DNA of 64,000 nucleotides from Lysobacteraceae bacterium 2PB (GTDB lineage: Bacteria; Pseudomonadota; Gammaproteobacteria; Xanthomonadales; Xanthomonadaceae). The position numbers were made by a program, and so were the translations under genes. The notes beneath the pieces were generated by a model. The model ran no database searches. It saw only the letters and a program-made list of their open reading frames with translations, and was not told the DNA's origin. Below are positions 10,608-20,208 of this stretch, piece by piece. Each line of letters begins with the position of its first letter. The first letter of the stretch is position 1. The stretch spans positions 124,001 to 188,000 of the forward strand of contig SCMT01000004.1 in NCBI GenBank assembly GCA_005502915.1, in the 5' to 3' direction.

Positions 10608-10983
10608 GCACGTCGACCAGCCGCGCGAGGCACGCATCTGGGAGATCGTGTTTCCCGACCACACCAACCACCTCGGCACCCTGTTCGGCGGGCAGGCCCT
10701 GGCGTGGATGGACAAGGCCGCCTTCGTGGCGGCCACCCGGTTCGCGCGGCGCACCGTGGTCACCGCGCGCTCCGAACAGGTCGATTTCCATGTGCCGGTC
10801 CGCCAGGGGCAACTGGTCGAAGTGGTGGCGCGCGTGGCCGTGGTGGGACGCAGCTCGATGCAGGTCGACGTCGAACTGCATGCCGAAGATCCGCTGGCAG
10901 GCACGCGGCGGCTATGCACCCGGGGACGATTCACGATGATCGCGCTGGACGGCGAAGGCCGGCCGGCGGCGGTCGGCGACTGA
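10597..10983 (+). CDS. Hotdog-fold acyl-CoA thioesterase (YciA-like)
   Basis: The 128-residue single hotdog domain contains NHLGTLFGGQALAWMDKAA, with the catalytic Asp on the long helix as in the acyl-CoA hydrolase/YciA family. It probably hydrolyses acyl-CoA thioesters in the cytoplasm; the substrate is unknown. The ATG at 10597 lies inside the nrdB 3' end. The overlap suggests a three-gene nrdAB-thioesterase transcript, although no functional link to nucleotide reduction is obvious. Confidence 0.82.
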   Translation: MRSEHVDQPREARIWEIVFPDHTNHLGTLFGGQALAWMDKAAFVAATRFARRTVVTARSEQVDFHVPVRQGQLVEVVARVAVVGRSSMQVDVELHAEDPLAGTRRLCTRGRFTMIALDGEGRPAAVGD

Positions 10984-11028
10984 GCCGACGGGCGGTACAC
11001 TGTGCGCCATCGCACAGTGGAGCCGCGC

Positions 11029-12663
11029 ATGACCCTCCGGATCGCCCTCGCCCAGTTCGATTTCCCCGTCGGCGCGGTGCGCGCCAACGCCGAGCGGATC
11101 GCCATGATGATCGCCGAGGCCCGCGACGAGTACGGCGCGGACCTCGTGCTGTTCCCTGAGCTGGCCCTGTGCGGCTATCCGCCGGAGGACCTGCTGATGC
11201 GCCCCGGTTTCCTGCGCGACTGCGCGCAGGCCATCGAGACGGTGGCGAAGGCGGCGACCGGAGGCATCACGGCGGTGGTCGGTTGGCCCGAGGCCGCCGG
11301 CAGCGTGGTCTACAACGCGGCCAGCGTGCTGCGCGACGGTCGTGTCGAATATACCTATCGCAAGCGCGAACTGCCGAACTACGCGGTCTTCGACGAGCGC
11401 CGCTATTTCGATGTCGATCCCGACCGCGAGGACTGCGTGTTCGAGGTCAAGGGCGTGCCGGTCGGGCTGATCATCTGCGAAGACCTGTGGTTCGCCGAGC
11501 CCATCGCCAGCACCGTGCGCAACGGTGCCGAACTGGTGCTGGTGCCGAACGCTTCGCCATTCGAGCGCGACAAGCATGCGCAGCGCGATGCCCTGCTCGC
11601 GCAGCGCACGCAGGAGACAGGGGCTGCGATCGCCTATCTCAACGTGGTCGGCGGTCAGGATGCGCTGGTGTTCGACGGCGCGTCGGTCGTCGCCAACGGC
11701 GACGGCAACGTCCATCCCGCAGCCGCGGCGTTCACCGACCAGTGGCTGGTGGTCGATTACGACCGCGACGCGCGCAGCTTCCTGCCCGTGCAGTGGATCG
11801 ACGATGGCGACGAAAGCCGCGACGCGCTGGCCTGGCGCGCGATCGTGCGCGGCATCCAGGACTACTGCCGCAAGAACGGCTTCACGAAGACCTGGCTGGG
11901 CCTGTCCGGCGGCATCGATTCTTCGATGGTGCTGGCCCTGGCGGTCGATGCGCTGGGCGCGGACAACGTCACCGCCGTGCGCCTGCCGTCGCGCTACACC
12001 GCTGGGCTGTCCAACGATCTGGCCGACGAGCAGTGCCGCGCGCTGGGCGTGAAGATGCTGACCGTGCCGATCGAGAAACCGTTCCAGGGCTATCTCGATG
12101 CGTTGGCGCAGGCCTTCGAAGGGCAGGCGGTCGATGTGACCGAGGAAAACCTGCAGTCGCGCACGCGCGGCGCGATCCTGATGGCGCTGGCCAACAAGTT
12201 CGGGGGCCTGCTGCTGACCACCGGCAACAAGAGCGAATACGCGGTCGGCTACGCGACGATCTACGGCGACATGTGCGGCGGCTACGCGCCGATCAAGGAC
12301 CTGTACAAGACCGAAGTGTTTTCGCTGTCGAAATGGCGCAACACCGTCGGCGGCGCGCCGGTCATTCCGCCCGCCGTCATTTCGCGCCCGCCCACCGCCG
12401 AGCTGCGCGAGAACCAGAAGGACGAGGATTCGCTGCCGCCGTACGACGTGCTCGACGCGATCCTGCAGCGCCACATCGACCAGGAACAGTCGCGCGACGA
12501 GATCGTCCGCGCCGGCTTCGATGCCGCCACCGTCGACCGCGTGCTGAAGCTGGTGCGCATTTCCGAATGGAAGCGCCACCAGGCCGCGCCGGGGCCGAAG
12601 GTGTCCCGGCGCGCGTTCGGCCGCGAGCGTCGCTATCCGATCACCAACGGTTACGTCGCGTAA
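11029..12663 (+). CDS. nadE: Glutamine-dependent NAD+ synthase
   Basis: This 544-residue two-domain enzyme catalyses the last step of NAD synthesis, amidating deamido-NAD with ATP. The N-terminal nitrilase-type glutaminase has its triad in LFPELALCGYPPEDLL (Glu), YRKRELPNYAVFDE (Lys) and LIICEDLWF (Cys). The C-terminal synthetase has the pyrophosphate loop LSGGIDSSMVLALA. ATG 11029 follows gtggag and gives the standard N terminus MTLRIALAQ. A short palindrome in the leader (ctgtgcg / cgcacag) lies just upstream. Confidence 0.96.
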   Translation: MTLRIALAQFDFPVGAVRANAERIAMMIAEARDEYGADLVLFPELALCGYPPEDLLMRPGFLRDCAQAIETVAKAATGGITAVVGWPEAAGSVVYNAASVLRDGRVEYTYRKRELPNYAVFDERRYFDVDPDREDCVFEVKGVPVGLIICEDLWFAEPIASTVRNGAELVLVPNASPFERDKHAQRDALLAQRTQETGAAIAYLNVVGGQDALVFDGASVVANGDGNVHPAAAAFTDQWLVVDYDRDARSFLPVQWIDDGDESRDALAWRAIVRGIQDYCRKNGFTKTWLGLSGGIDSSMVLALAVDALGADNVTAVRLPSRYTAGLSNDLADEQCRALGVKMLTVPIEKPFQGYLDALAQAFEGQAVDVTEENLQSRTRGAILMALANKFGGLLLTTGNKSEYAVGYATIYGDMCGGYAPIKDLYKTEVFSLSKWRNTVGGAPVIPPAVISRPPTAELRENQKDEDSLPPYDVLDAILQRHIDQEQSRDEIVRAGFDAATVDRVLKLVRISEWKRHQAAPGPKVSRRAFGRERRYPITNGYVA

Positions 12664-12676
12664 CCACGGCGGCATC

Positions 12677-13141
12677 GTGCGCTGGCACACCGCCGACTTC
12701 GACGGGTTGTCTTGGCACGACGTGCATGTGCATGGCTTTCGCATCGTCGAGGGCGAGAACGGCACCGCCGAATTGCAGCTGGACATCGATTTCATCCTGG
12801 AATGGATCCAGGACGGAGATGGCCGGTTCCGCTTCCGCCTCGCCCAGGCGATGCTGCAGTTCCACGAGGTGTTCGGCCTGCGTTTCGCGCTGGATTACGT
12901 CGCCTGCAGTGCCGGCATGAGCGCGTTCACCATCGGCGGCATCACCCGCGTTCCGCTGCGTGGCGAGGACGACGCCAGTGAAGACGACGCAGGCGAAGTC
13001 ATGGGCCCGTGGCGCTGGCGCATCGACGTGAACTGGCCCGAGGGTTTTCTCGAATTCGAGGCGACGGGTTTCAGTCAGTGGCTGGTCGGCGAGATCATCG
13101 AGCAGGATGGGCAGAGCCTTCGGCCTGCCGACCGGATCTGA
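12677..13141 (+). CDS. Conserved-looking hypothetical protein, 154 aa
   Basis: I do not recognise this gene. It begins with GTG 13 bp after nadE and is probably cotranscribed. The protein is acidic and soluble, with no signal peptide or membrane helix. Notable stretches are DFDGLSWHDVHVHGF at the N terminus, LDIDFILEWIQDGDGRF in the middle and a Trp-rich WRWRIDVNWPEGFLEFEATG near the end. Codon use matches its neighbours, and a strong terminator follows. Confidence 0.7.
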   Translation: MRWHTADFDGLSWHDVHVHGFRIVEGENGTAELQLDIDFILEWIQDGDGRFRFRLAQAMLQFHEVFGLRFALDYVACSAGMSAFTIGGITRVPLRGEDDASEDDAGEVMGPWRWRIDVNWPEGFLEFEATGFSQWLVGEIIEQDGQSLRPADRI

Positions 13142-13170
13142 CGCCCGCAGCCAGATCGCCTGCATGAAAA

Positions 13171-13196
13171 AAGCCGCCGGTCTGCACCGGCGGCTT
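13171..13196. terminator. Bidirectional rho-independent-type terminator
   Basis: A 10-bp perfect stem (aagccgccgg / ccggcggctt) with a 6-nt loop is flanked by A-rich sequence on the left and TTT on the right. It lies between the convergent ends of the nadE transcript and leftward bamD and can serve both strands. Confidence 0.85.
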
Positions 13197-13233
13197 TCGC
13201 GTGAGGGTCGGACGATGCCGGCAGCGGCCGGGA

Positions 13234-14139
13234 TCAGTCCTCCTGCTTTTCGCGGCGCTTGCGCTCGCGATCGAGCGCCGACTTCTCGCTGGCGAACGGG
13301 TTGAGCTTGCGCAGGTTCGACGGGTAGTCGGGCCAATCGCTGTCGGACGTCAGCCAGGGGTGCTGCGGCGCGCGCTGGCGCAGCTGCTCGCGTGCGCTGT
13401 TGGACAGGGCGGTATTGCCTAGGCGCGCATAGGCTTCGCCCTTCACCGCGATGCCGTCGGCGTCGTAGGTGCTCTGCGGGTAGGTTTCGGCCATGTATTC
13501 GGCGCGCTCGATCGCCGCGACCCATGCGCCGCGACGCAGGTAGTACAGGGCGGTTTCGATCTCGTGGCGGGCGAACAGGTCGCGCAGGTCGGCCATGCGC
13601 TTGGTGGCGTCGGCGGCATAGCGCGAGTTCGGATAGCGTTCGACCACCAGCTTGAAGTCGTTGTAGGCCTGCTGCGGCGTGGCCAGGTCGCGACGGCTGG
13701 CGTCGAGCTTCCAGACCCGCTGCAGGAACACGGTGTCGCGGCTGGAGTTGACCAGGCCGCGCAGGTAGTAGAGGTAGGCGGCGTTGCGGTGCGTCGGATA
13801 GGTGCGCAGGAAGCGGTCGATCGTGGAGATCGCGTCCTCGTTGCTGCCCATCTTGTACTGCGCGTAGGCGGTCTCGATCAGTGCCTGCTCGGTATACGCA
13901 CCGTAGGGATACTGCGCGACCAGGCGCTTGAAGGTGCGCACCGCGGCGTCGTAGTTGCGGTTGGCGACGGAGCGCTGCGCCTTGTTGTACAGCTCGGTGA
14001 CCGGCAGGCCCTCGTTTTCCTTCTCGTCCTTGAACGCGCCCTTGAGCTTGGCGCAACCGGAGGTGCCCACGGCGAGGGCGAGGACCAGCAGCAGGGACGG
14101 ACGCAGGAGGGCGGACAGGGACTGGCGGAGGTGGGGCAT
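13234..14139 (-). CDS. bamD: Outer membrane protein assembly factor BamD (lipoprotein)
   Basis: The 301-residue BAM-complex lipoprotein is needed to insert beta-barrels in the outer membrane. A lipoprotein signal runs to the Cys in VGTSGCAKLKG; Thr at -3 is slightly atypical. TPR-like repeats follow (ELYNKAQRSVANRNYDAAV, AYAQYKMGSNEDAISTIDRF and others), as in BamD/YfiO. The basic tail is RERKRREKQED. It is divergent from rluD, the arrangement commonly seen for this pair. Confidence 0.93.
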   Translation of the reverse strand: MPHLRQSLSALLRPSLLLVLALAVGTSGCAKLKGAFKDEKENEGLPVTELYNKAQRSVANRNYDAAVRTFKRLVAQYPYGAYTEQALIETAYAQYKMGSNEDAISTIDRFLRTYPTHRNAAYLYYLRGLVNSSRDTVFLQRVWKLDASRRDLATPQQAYNDFKLVVERYPNSRYAADATKRMADLRDLFARHEIETALYYLRRGAWVAAIERAEYMAETYPQSTYDADGIAVKGEAYARLGNTALSNSAREQLRQRAPQHPWLTSDSDWPDYPSNLRKLNPFASEKSALDRERKRREKQED

Positions 14140-14297
14140 GCGGGCTGCTGCTGGACGGGTGAGCGGGCGATAATACCAGTCCCGGCGGGTGCGACCCGTT
14201 AACCCGGCCCAACCGGCCGCCCGGGCCCCTCCCGATCGCCGCGCGCCGCCCGCGGCGTCCCGCCCCGCCGTTCGACCGCCGCTCGCCTGGAGTTCCG

Positions 14298-15296
14298 ATG
14301 ACCACCTCCCCCCCTGCCGCTGCCCCCCCGGAGTCCGCGCCGCGCACGGCTGTCGTGCCCGACGCCGCGTCCGGCCGACGCTTCGATGCCGTCCTGGCCG
14401 AACTGTTCCCGGAATATTCCCGATCGCGGCTGGCGGAGTGGATCAAGTCCGGCGACGCCCGGCTCGACGGCCGCGAGGCCCGGCCCCGCGACCCGGTGCG
14501 CGGCGGCGAGATCGTCACCCTGACCGTGGTCCTGGAGATCCAGACCCATTCCGAGCCCGAGGACATCGCGCTGGACATCCTCCACGAGGACGCCGATGTC
14601 TTCGTGCTCAACAAGCCGGCCGGCCTGGTGGTGCATCCCGGCGCCGGCAATCCCGCCGGCACCCTGGTCAATGCCCTGCTGCACCGCGATCCGGCCCTGG
14701 CCGCGCTGCCGCGCGCGGGCATCGTCCATCGCCTCGACAAGGACACCTCCGGGGTCATGGTCGTTGCGCGCACGCTCCCGGCGCACACCGCGCTGGTCGA
14801 GCAGCTGTCGGCGCGCGAGGTCCACCGCCAGTACCTGGCCGTGGTGCTGGGTGCGCTGGTCTCCGGCGGCACTGTCAACGCGCCGATCGACCGCCACCCA
14901 CGCGACCGCCTGCGCCAGGCCGTGCGCGAGGACGGCCGCGAGGCGATCACCCACTACCGCCTGCGCGAGCGCTTCCGTGCCCACACCCTGCTGGAATGCC
15001 GGCTGGAGACCGGGCGCACGCACCAGATCCGCGTGCACATGGCGCACATCAAGCATCCGATCATCGGCGACCCGCTGTACGGCGGGCCGTTGAAGCTGCC
15101 CAAGGGCGCGACCAGCGAGCTGGTCGAGACCCTGCGTGGTTTCAAGCGCCAGGCCCTGCACGCGGAGACCCTGGAATTCGCCCATCCGGTCAGCGGCGAG
15201 CCGATCCGCTGCTCGGCGCCGATGCCGGCCGACATGCAGGCCCTGGTCGCGACCCTGCGCCAGGACACCGCCGAGGCCGAGGAGCGCGCGCGGTGA
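14298..15296 (+). CDS. rluD: 23S rRNA pseudouridine synthase RluD
   Basis: The 332-residue protein has an N-terminal S4 RNA-binding domain ([21 protein letters not shown]) and an RluA-type catalytic domain with the nucleophilic Asp in [15 protein letters not shown]. RluD makes pseudouridines in helix 69 of 23S rRNA. A ctggagttccg ribosome site precedes the ATG. The last codon overlaps the GTG of pgeF, so translation is coupled. Confidence 0.93.
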   Translation: MTTSPPAAAPPESAPRTAVVPDAASGRRFDAVLAELFPEYSRSRLAEWIKSGDARLDGREARPRDPVRGGEIVTLTVVLEIQTHSEPEDIALDILHEDADVFVLNKPAGLVVHPGAGNPAGTLVNALLHRDPALAALPRAGIVHRLDKDTSGVMVVARTLPAHTALVEQLSAREVHRQYLAVVLGALVSGGTVNAPIDRHPRDRLRQAVREDGREAITHYRLRERFRAHTLLECRLETGRTHQIRVHMAHIKHPIIGDPLYGGPLKLPKGATSELVETLRGFKRQALHAETLEFAHPVSGEPIRCSAPMPADMQALVATLRQDTAEAEERAR

Positions 15297-16078
15297 GCGA
15301 GGCGTTGCGGCCGGGCCCGTTCCTGCACGCCGACTGGCCGGCGCCGCCCGGCATCCATGCCTTCACCACCCTGCGCCACGGCGCGGGCGCCTCGCAGGCG
15401 CCGTTCGACAGCTTCAACCTCGGCAACCGCTACGCCGCCGAGGGCGACGCCCCGGCGGTGGTCGAGCGCAACCGTGCCGAACTGGTGCGGCTCGCGGGCC
15501 TGCCGGCCGAGCCGCACTGGCTGCGCCAGGTGCACGGGATCGACGTGGTCCGCGTCGACGGCCCGGGGCAGGGCGCCGAACCCGCGGCCGATGCCTCGGT
15601 CACGTCGACGCCGGGCACCGTCCTCGCCATCCTCACCGCCGACTGCCTGCCGGTGGTGTTCGTCGCCGACGACGGCAGCGAAATCGCCGCTGCCCACGCC
15701 GGCTGGCCGGGCCTGTCCGCCGGCATGCTGGAAGCCACGGTCGCGGCGATGCGCACGCCTGCGCAGGGGCTGATGGCCTGGATCGGTCCCGCCGCCGGCC
15801 CGGAACGCTACGAGATCGGTGCCGAGGTCCGCGACCGCTTCCTCGCCTGGGACGCCTGCGTCGACACCGCCTTCGTGCCGACCCGTCCGGGCCACTGGCG
15901 CGTGGACCTGTTCGCCATCGCCCGGATGCGCCTCGCCCGCGCCGGCGTGAGTCGGGTGTTCGGCGGCGGCGTGTGCACGCTGTCCGACCCGCAGCGCTTC
16001 TTCTCGCATCGCCGCGACGCCCGCACCGGGCGGATGGCGACGCTGGCCTGGATCGATCCATCGCCTGCCTCGCCCTGA
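15293..16078 (+). CDS. pgeF: Peptidoglycan editing factor PgeF (YfiH/laccase-domain family)
   Basis: The 261-residue single-domain protein has the metal/active-site motifs TADCLPVVF and [12 protein letters not shown] plus a late [10 protein letters not shown]. Family members were long called polyphenol oxidases; PgeF of E. coli removes wrongly incorporated residues from peptidoglycan precursors. The GTG start at 15293 overlaps the rluD stop (GTGA), and there is no better start nearby. Pairing with rluD and bamD is a common proteobacterial arrangement. Confidence 0.9.
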   Translation: MSEALRPGPFLHADWPAPPGIHAFTTLRHGAGASQAPFDSFNLGNRYAAEGDAPAVVERNRAELVRLAGLPAEPHWLRQVHGIDVVRVDGPGQGAEPAADASVTSTPGTVLAILTADCLPVVFVADDGSEIAAAHAGWPGLSAGMLEATVAAMRTPAQGLMAWIGPAAGPERYEIGAEVRDRFLAWDACVDTAFVPTRPGHWRVDLFAIARMRLARAGVSRVFGGGVCTLSDPQRFFSHRRDARTGRMATLAWIDPSPASP

Positions 16079-16085
16079 CGCAGCT

Positions 16086-17459
16086 TCAGCCCTCCGTCGC
16101 TGCGAGTGCGTCGAGGAAGCTGCGCCGCCAGTGGGTGATGTCGTGGCGTTCCAGCGTGTCCATCATCGCGCGCCAGCGCTGGATGCGTTCGGCTTGAGGC
16201 ATGCCCAGCCCGGCATCGATGGCATCGGCCACGCCGTCCAGATCGTAGGGATTGACGATCAGCGCATCGGTCAGTTCGTTCGCGGCGCCGGCGAAGCGCG
16301 ACAGCACCAGCACGCCGGGATCCCGGGGATCCTGCGCGGCGACGAATTCCTTGGCGACCAGGTTCATGCCGTCGCGCAGCGGTGTCACCAGGCCCAGTCT
16401 GGCGATGCGGTAGTACCCGGTCAGCACATCGTGGGAGAAGTTGCGGTTGACGTAGCGCAGCGGCGTCCAGTCCGGCTCGGCATGGCGGCCGTTGATGTGG
16501 CCGGTCAGCTCCGCCAGCTCGCGGCGCAGGGTCTGGTATTCGGGCACCTCGCTGCGCGACGCCGGCGCGATCTGCAGGCAGGTGAGGCGTCCGCGATGCT
16601 GCGGATGGCGTTCGAGCAGGCGCGACACGGCCCGGAAGCGGTCGGGCAATCCCTTCGAATAGTCGAGCCGATCGACGCTGATCGCCAGCGCGCGCTCGCC
16701 GAGACTGGCGCGGAGCCGGCGCACGCTGGTGCGCCGCACGCCGGCTGCGGACTGCGCGGCGATGCCGGCGGTGTCGATGCTGATCGGGAAGTGGCGTGCG
16801 CGGAAGCGGCGACCATCCGAATTCGCCAGCCAGTCACCTTCCAGCGCATGTCCTTCGCCGAACAGGCGCACATAGTCGCGGAAGCGCTCCACGTCGCGCC
16901 GCGTCTGGAAGCCGACCAGGTCGTAGGCGCCCAAGGCGCCGAAAAGTTCGCGATGTCCGGGCAGCGCGGATACCAGGTCGGACGAGGGCAGCGGCACGTG
17001 CAGGAAGAAGCCCATGCGGCAACCGATGCCGCGTTCGCGCAGGTAACGACCCAGCGGGATCAGATGGTAGTCGTGTACCCACAGCGTGTCGTCCTCGCGC
17101 AGCAGCGGCGCCAGCCGCTCGGCGAACAGGGCGTTGACGCGCTGGTAGCCGGCGTGGGTCTCGCGGGTGTAGTCGACCAGGTCCGGACGGAAATGCAGCA
17201 TCGGCCAGAGGCTGCGATTGGCGAAGTTGCTGTAGTACGCGTCGTGGTCCTCGTGGGACAGGTCCATGGTGACGAAACGCAGGTCGCCATCGCGCACCTC
17301 GTGCAGCGCGCCGGACGCTTCGCGCACGCGCCTGCCGCTCCAGCCGAACCACAGCCCGCCGCCCTCACGCAGCGCGGCGTTGAGGGCGACGGCAAGACCG
17401 CCGGCCCGGCTTTCCTGCGGCAGCGCGACCCGGTTCGAGACGATGACGAGGCGGCTCAT
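16086..17459 (-). CDS. otsA: Alpha,alpha-trehalose-phosphate synthase (GT20)
   Basis: The 457-residue enzyme joins UDP-glucose and glucose-6-phosphate into trehalose-6-phosphate. The N terminus [14 protein letters not shown], the loop [24 protein letters not shown] and [15 protein letters not shown] are classic GT20 segments. The ATG at 17459 overlaps the stop of the GH15 gene (ATGA). It is the last gene of the leftward otsB-GH15-otsA operon and ends 7 bp from pgeF, converging with it. Confidence 0.95.
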   Translation of the reverse strand: MSRLVIVSNRVALPQESRAGGLAVALNAALREGGGLWFGWSGRRVREASGALHEVRDGDLRFVTMDLSHEDHDAYYSNFANRSLWPMLHFRPDLVDYTRETHAGYQRVNALFAERLAPLLREDDTLWVHDYHLIPLGRYLRERGIGCRMGFFLHVPLPSSDLVSALPGHRELFGALGAYDLVGFQTRRDVERFRDYVRLFGEGHALEGDWLANSDGRRFRARHFPISIDTAGIAAQSAAGVRRTSVRRLRASLGERALAISVDRLDYSKGLPDRFRAVSRLLERHPQHRGRLTCLQIAPASRSEVPEYQTLRRELAELTGHINGRHAEPDWTPLRYVNRNFSHDVLTGYYRIARLGLVTPLRDGMNLVAKEFVAAQDPRDPGVLVLSRFAGAANELTDALIVNPYDLDGVADAIDAGLGMPQAERIQRWRAMMDTLERHDITHWRRSFLDALAATEG

Positions 17460-19261
17460 ACCATGTCCCGCCAGGGCCGGCTCAGGCGCATCGCGGCGAT
17501 GATCAGGCCGACATGCGAATAGGTCTGCGGGAAGTTGCCCCAGGCTTCGCCATCCTCGAACGACTGGTCCTCGGAAAGCAGACCCAGCGGATTGCGCCGC
17601 TGCAGCACGCGTTCGAACAGGGCGCGCGCCTCGTCCATCCGGCCGATCGCCGCGAGCGCGTCGATGTACCAGAAGGTGCAGATCGTGAAGCTGGTTTCGG
17701 GCGCACCGAAGTCGTCCGGGGCGACATAGCGGAACAGCGCATCGCCGCGCTTCAGTTCGCGTCCGATGGCGTCGACCGTGGCGATATAGCGTGGATCGTC
17801 GCCCGCGACCAGGCCGATGTCCTCGAGCAGGAGCAGGCTTGCATCGAGTCGCTCGCCGCCCAGCACGTCGACGAAGTGGCCGCGTTCCGCGTTCCAGCCG
17901 CGCGAGAGCACGAGCGCGCGGATCGCGTCCGCGCGCGTCCGCCAGAAGCCCTGCCGCGCGGCCAGGCCGAGCCGCCCCGCAATCTTCGCCAGGCGGTCGC
18001 AGGCGGCCCAGCACATCGCCGTGGAGTAGGTGTGCACCTCGGCGCGCCCACGGAACTCCCACAGCCCGGCATCCGGCTGGTCGTGCAGGGCCCAGGCGCG
18101 CTCGCCCAGCCGTTCCAGACGGTCGAACAGGGCTTCGTCGCCCGGCGCGCTCAGCCGCTGGTCGAAGAACAGCTGGGTCGACGTCATCGCCACGCTGCCG
18201 TAGGCATCGTGCTGCGGCTGGATCCAGGCGAGGTTGCCGCGCCGGACCGGACCCATGCCGCGATACCCGGCCAGGGCGTCGACCGTGTCCTCGTGCAGTT
18301 CGCGCTCGAAGGCGATGCCGAACACCGGCTGCAGGTCGCCGTCCTCGCTGACCGCGAGGTTGGAGAGGTAGCGCAGGTAATCCTCCATGGTGCGCGTCGC
18401 GCCCAGCCGGTTCAGGGCGCGCACCACGAACGCGGCATCGCGCAGCCAGCAGTAGCGGTAATCCCAGTTGCGCGCGCTGTCCGGCGCTTCCGGGATCGAG
18501 GTCGTCATCGCCGCGACGATGCCGCCGGTGTCCTCGTACTGGCAGAGCTTCAGCGTGATCGCGCTGCGGATCACCGCGTCCTGCCATTCGAAGGGAATCG
18601 ACAGCGTGCGCGACCATTCGTGCCAGTAGTCGCGCGTCCGGTGTTCCGCGTCCTGCGCGAAGCGCGCGATCGGCTGCGTCAGTGTCTCGTCGGGACCGAG
18701 GATCAGGTTCAATTCGCGATCCAGCACGAACGGCAGCGCATCCAGCAGCATCCGCACCGGCGCATCGCTGTTCAGTCGCATGGTCATGCCGTCGAGCAGG
18801 AAACGCACGTGGTTGCTGCCCCAGGTGCGTTCGGGCACGCGTTCGCCCCATCCGGCCAGTGGCTCCACGCGGATCCGGATCCGCGGACGACCCTGCAGCG
18901 GGCGGATGCGGCGCACCAGCATCACCGGGCGATAGAAACGTTCGTGCTCGCGCCAGCGCGGCGCGAAGTCGACGATCTCGAGCGCGCCGCCGTCGTGGTC
19001 GTGCAGGACCGTGCGCAGCACCGCCGTGTTGCCGAGATAGGCCTGTTCGGCGTGCGAGAAGCCTTCCATTTCCACGGCATGCACGCCGCCGCCGATGCGC
19101 GGCGACAGCAGCGCGCAGAACACCGGATCGCCGTCGAAGGCCGGCAGGCAGGACCAGACCACGCGTCCGCGCGCATCGATCAGGGCGCTGATGCTGCAGT
19201 TGCCGATGATGCCGAGGTCGAGCGTGGCGCGTTCCGGTGTGGTGCCCGTGGCGTCGATCAT
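17456..19261 (-). CDS. Glycoside hydrolase family 15 protein (glucoamylase/trehalase-like)
   Basis: The 601-residue protein starts with the bacterial GH15 N-terminal domain (GIIGNCSISALIDARG, an N-terminal beta-sandwich) and continues with an (alpha/alpha)6 barrel. YRYCWLRDAAF, GLWEFRG (likely general acid) and LLSEDQSFEDGEAWGNFPQ (likely base region) are intact. Related enzymes are glucoamylases or trehalases. Its place inside a trehalose operon, overlapped by 4 bp on both sides, favours trehalose or another alpha-glucoside as substrate, but specificity cannot be read from sequence. No signal peptide, so it is cytoplasmic. Confidence 0.9.
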   Translation of the reverse strand: MIDATGTTPERATLDLGIIGNCSISALIDARGRVVWSCLPAFDGDPVFCALLSPRIGGGVHAVEMEGFSHAEQAYLGNTAVLRTVLHDHDGGALEIVDFAPRWREHERFYRPVMLVRRIRPLQGRPRIRIRVEPLAGWGERVPERTWGSNHVRFLLDGMTMRLNSDAPVRMLLDALPFVLDRELNLILGPDETLTQPIARFAQDAEHRTRDYWHEWSRTLSIPFEWQDAVIRSAITLKLCQYEDTGGIVAAMTTSIPEAPDSARNWDYRYCWLRDAAFVVRALNRLGATRTMEDYLRYLSNLAVSEDGDLQPVFGIAFERELHEDTVDALAGYRGMGPVRRGNLAWIQPQHDAYGSVAMTSTQLFFDQRLSAPGDEALFDRLERLGERAWALHDQPDAGLWEFRGRAEVHTYSTAMCWAACDRLAKIAGRLGLAARQGFWRTRADAIRALVLSRGWNAERGHFVDVLGGERLDASLLLLEDIGLVAGDDPRYIATVDAIGRELKRGDALFRYVAPDDFGAPETSFTICTFWYIDALAAIGRMDEARALFERVLQRRNPLGLLSEDQSFEDGEAWGNFPQTYSHVGLIIAAMRLSRPWRDMV

Positions 19262-20016
19262 GCGGATTCTCCGTGTGTGAGCGAATCGAGCCAGTCGCGC
19301 ACCGACGCCGGATCGGGCAGGGCATGGCGGGCGGCGCTGTCCTCGCGCATGCCGACCAGCACGCTGATGCCGCCGCGGGCGTTGACTTCGCGAAACCCCG
19401 GTTCGTCGGTGAGATCGTCGCCGACGAACACCGGGCGACGATCGCGGAAGGGTGGTTCCTCCAGCAGTGAGGCGATGGCGCTGCCCTTGTCCGCGCACGC
19501 GGGAACCAGTTCGATCACGCAATGCCCCGGCTGCAGTCGATAGCCGGGCAGGCGCGCGAGTGCGTCTTCGGCGAAGGCGCGCAACGCGCGCTCCGCGCCG
19601 GGCGCGTTGCGCCAGTGCAGGGCGATCGAGACGCCCTTGTCCTCGATCAGCGTCCCGATGTGCTGACGGCATAGCATCGCCGCATCGGCGACCACCGCCG
19701 GCATGGTCGCGGCGGGCATGGTCTGTCGCAGCACGCCGTCGCCGGTGCGCAAGGCGTGTCCATGCAGCGCAGCGACGGGCAGGCGAAGCGGTGCGAACAA
19801 GGCGTCGATCGCGTCCACCTCGCGCCCGCTCACCAGCGCAAGCGCGCCATCGAGCGATCCGCTCAGTCGCGACAGCGTCGATCGAAGCGCCGCGGGAACG
19901 ACCACGCATTCCGGTCGCGACGCGAACTCGACCAGGCTGCCGTCGATGTCGAGGAACAGCGCATGATCGCGATGCAGCGCGGGCGGGCGTGGTCGTGTTG
20001 CATCCAGGCCATCCAT
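19258..20016 (-). CDS. otsB: Trehalose-6-phosphate phosphatase
   Basis: The 252-residue HAD-superfamily enzyme removes phosphate from trehalose-6-phosphate. HAD motif I is FLDIDGSLVEF (nucleophile Asp) and motif IV is FVGDDLTDEPGF. SGREVDAID lies between them. It is the first gene of the operon and its end overlaps the GH15 start (ATGA). The upstream region holds a perfect 13-bp inverted repeat that may be regulatory. Confidence 0.93.
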   Translation of the reverse strand: MDGLDATRPRPPALHRDHALFLDIDGSLVEFASRPECVVVPAALRSTLSRLSGSLDGALALVSGREVDAIDALFAPLRLPVAALHGHALRTGDGVLRQTMPAATMPAVVADAAMLCRQHIGTLIEDKGVSIALHWRNAPGAERALRAFAEDALARLPGYRLQPGHCVIELVPACADKGSAIASLLEEPPFRDRRPVFVGDDLTDEPGFREVNARGGISVLVGMREDSAARHALPDPASVRDWLDSLTHGESA

Positions 20017-20134
20017 GTCGCGAGGCTAACCAGCGATGCGTTACGGAATCGTCAACCCGTCGGCTTGCGCATGCAGGATGTGACGCCTGCACGTCGAACC
20101 CCCGGATGTGCGGCGTGAAAGCCCGTGGCGCATG

Positions 20135-20164
20135 GCATCCTGCACGACGCATCGTGCAGGATGC
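20135..20164. promoter_or_regulatory. Perfect 13-bp inverted repeat between divergent otsB and DUF4166 genes
   Basis: The arms gcatcctgcacga (20135-20147) and tcgtgcaggatgc (20152-20164) match perfectly around a cgca loop. A related gcaggatg occurs about 70 bp to the left. No T tract follows on either strand, so it is more likely an operator or leader hairpin than a terminator. Confidence 0.45.
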
Positions 20165-20208
20165 ATCGGGATGTTGGATGATGGCGTCTCGCAGGCAAGG
20201 GGGCACGC

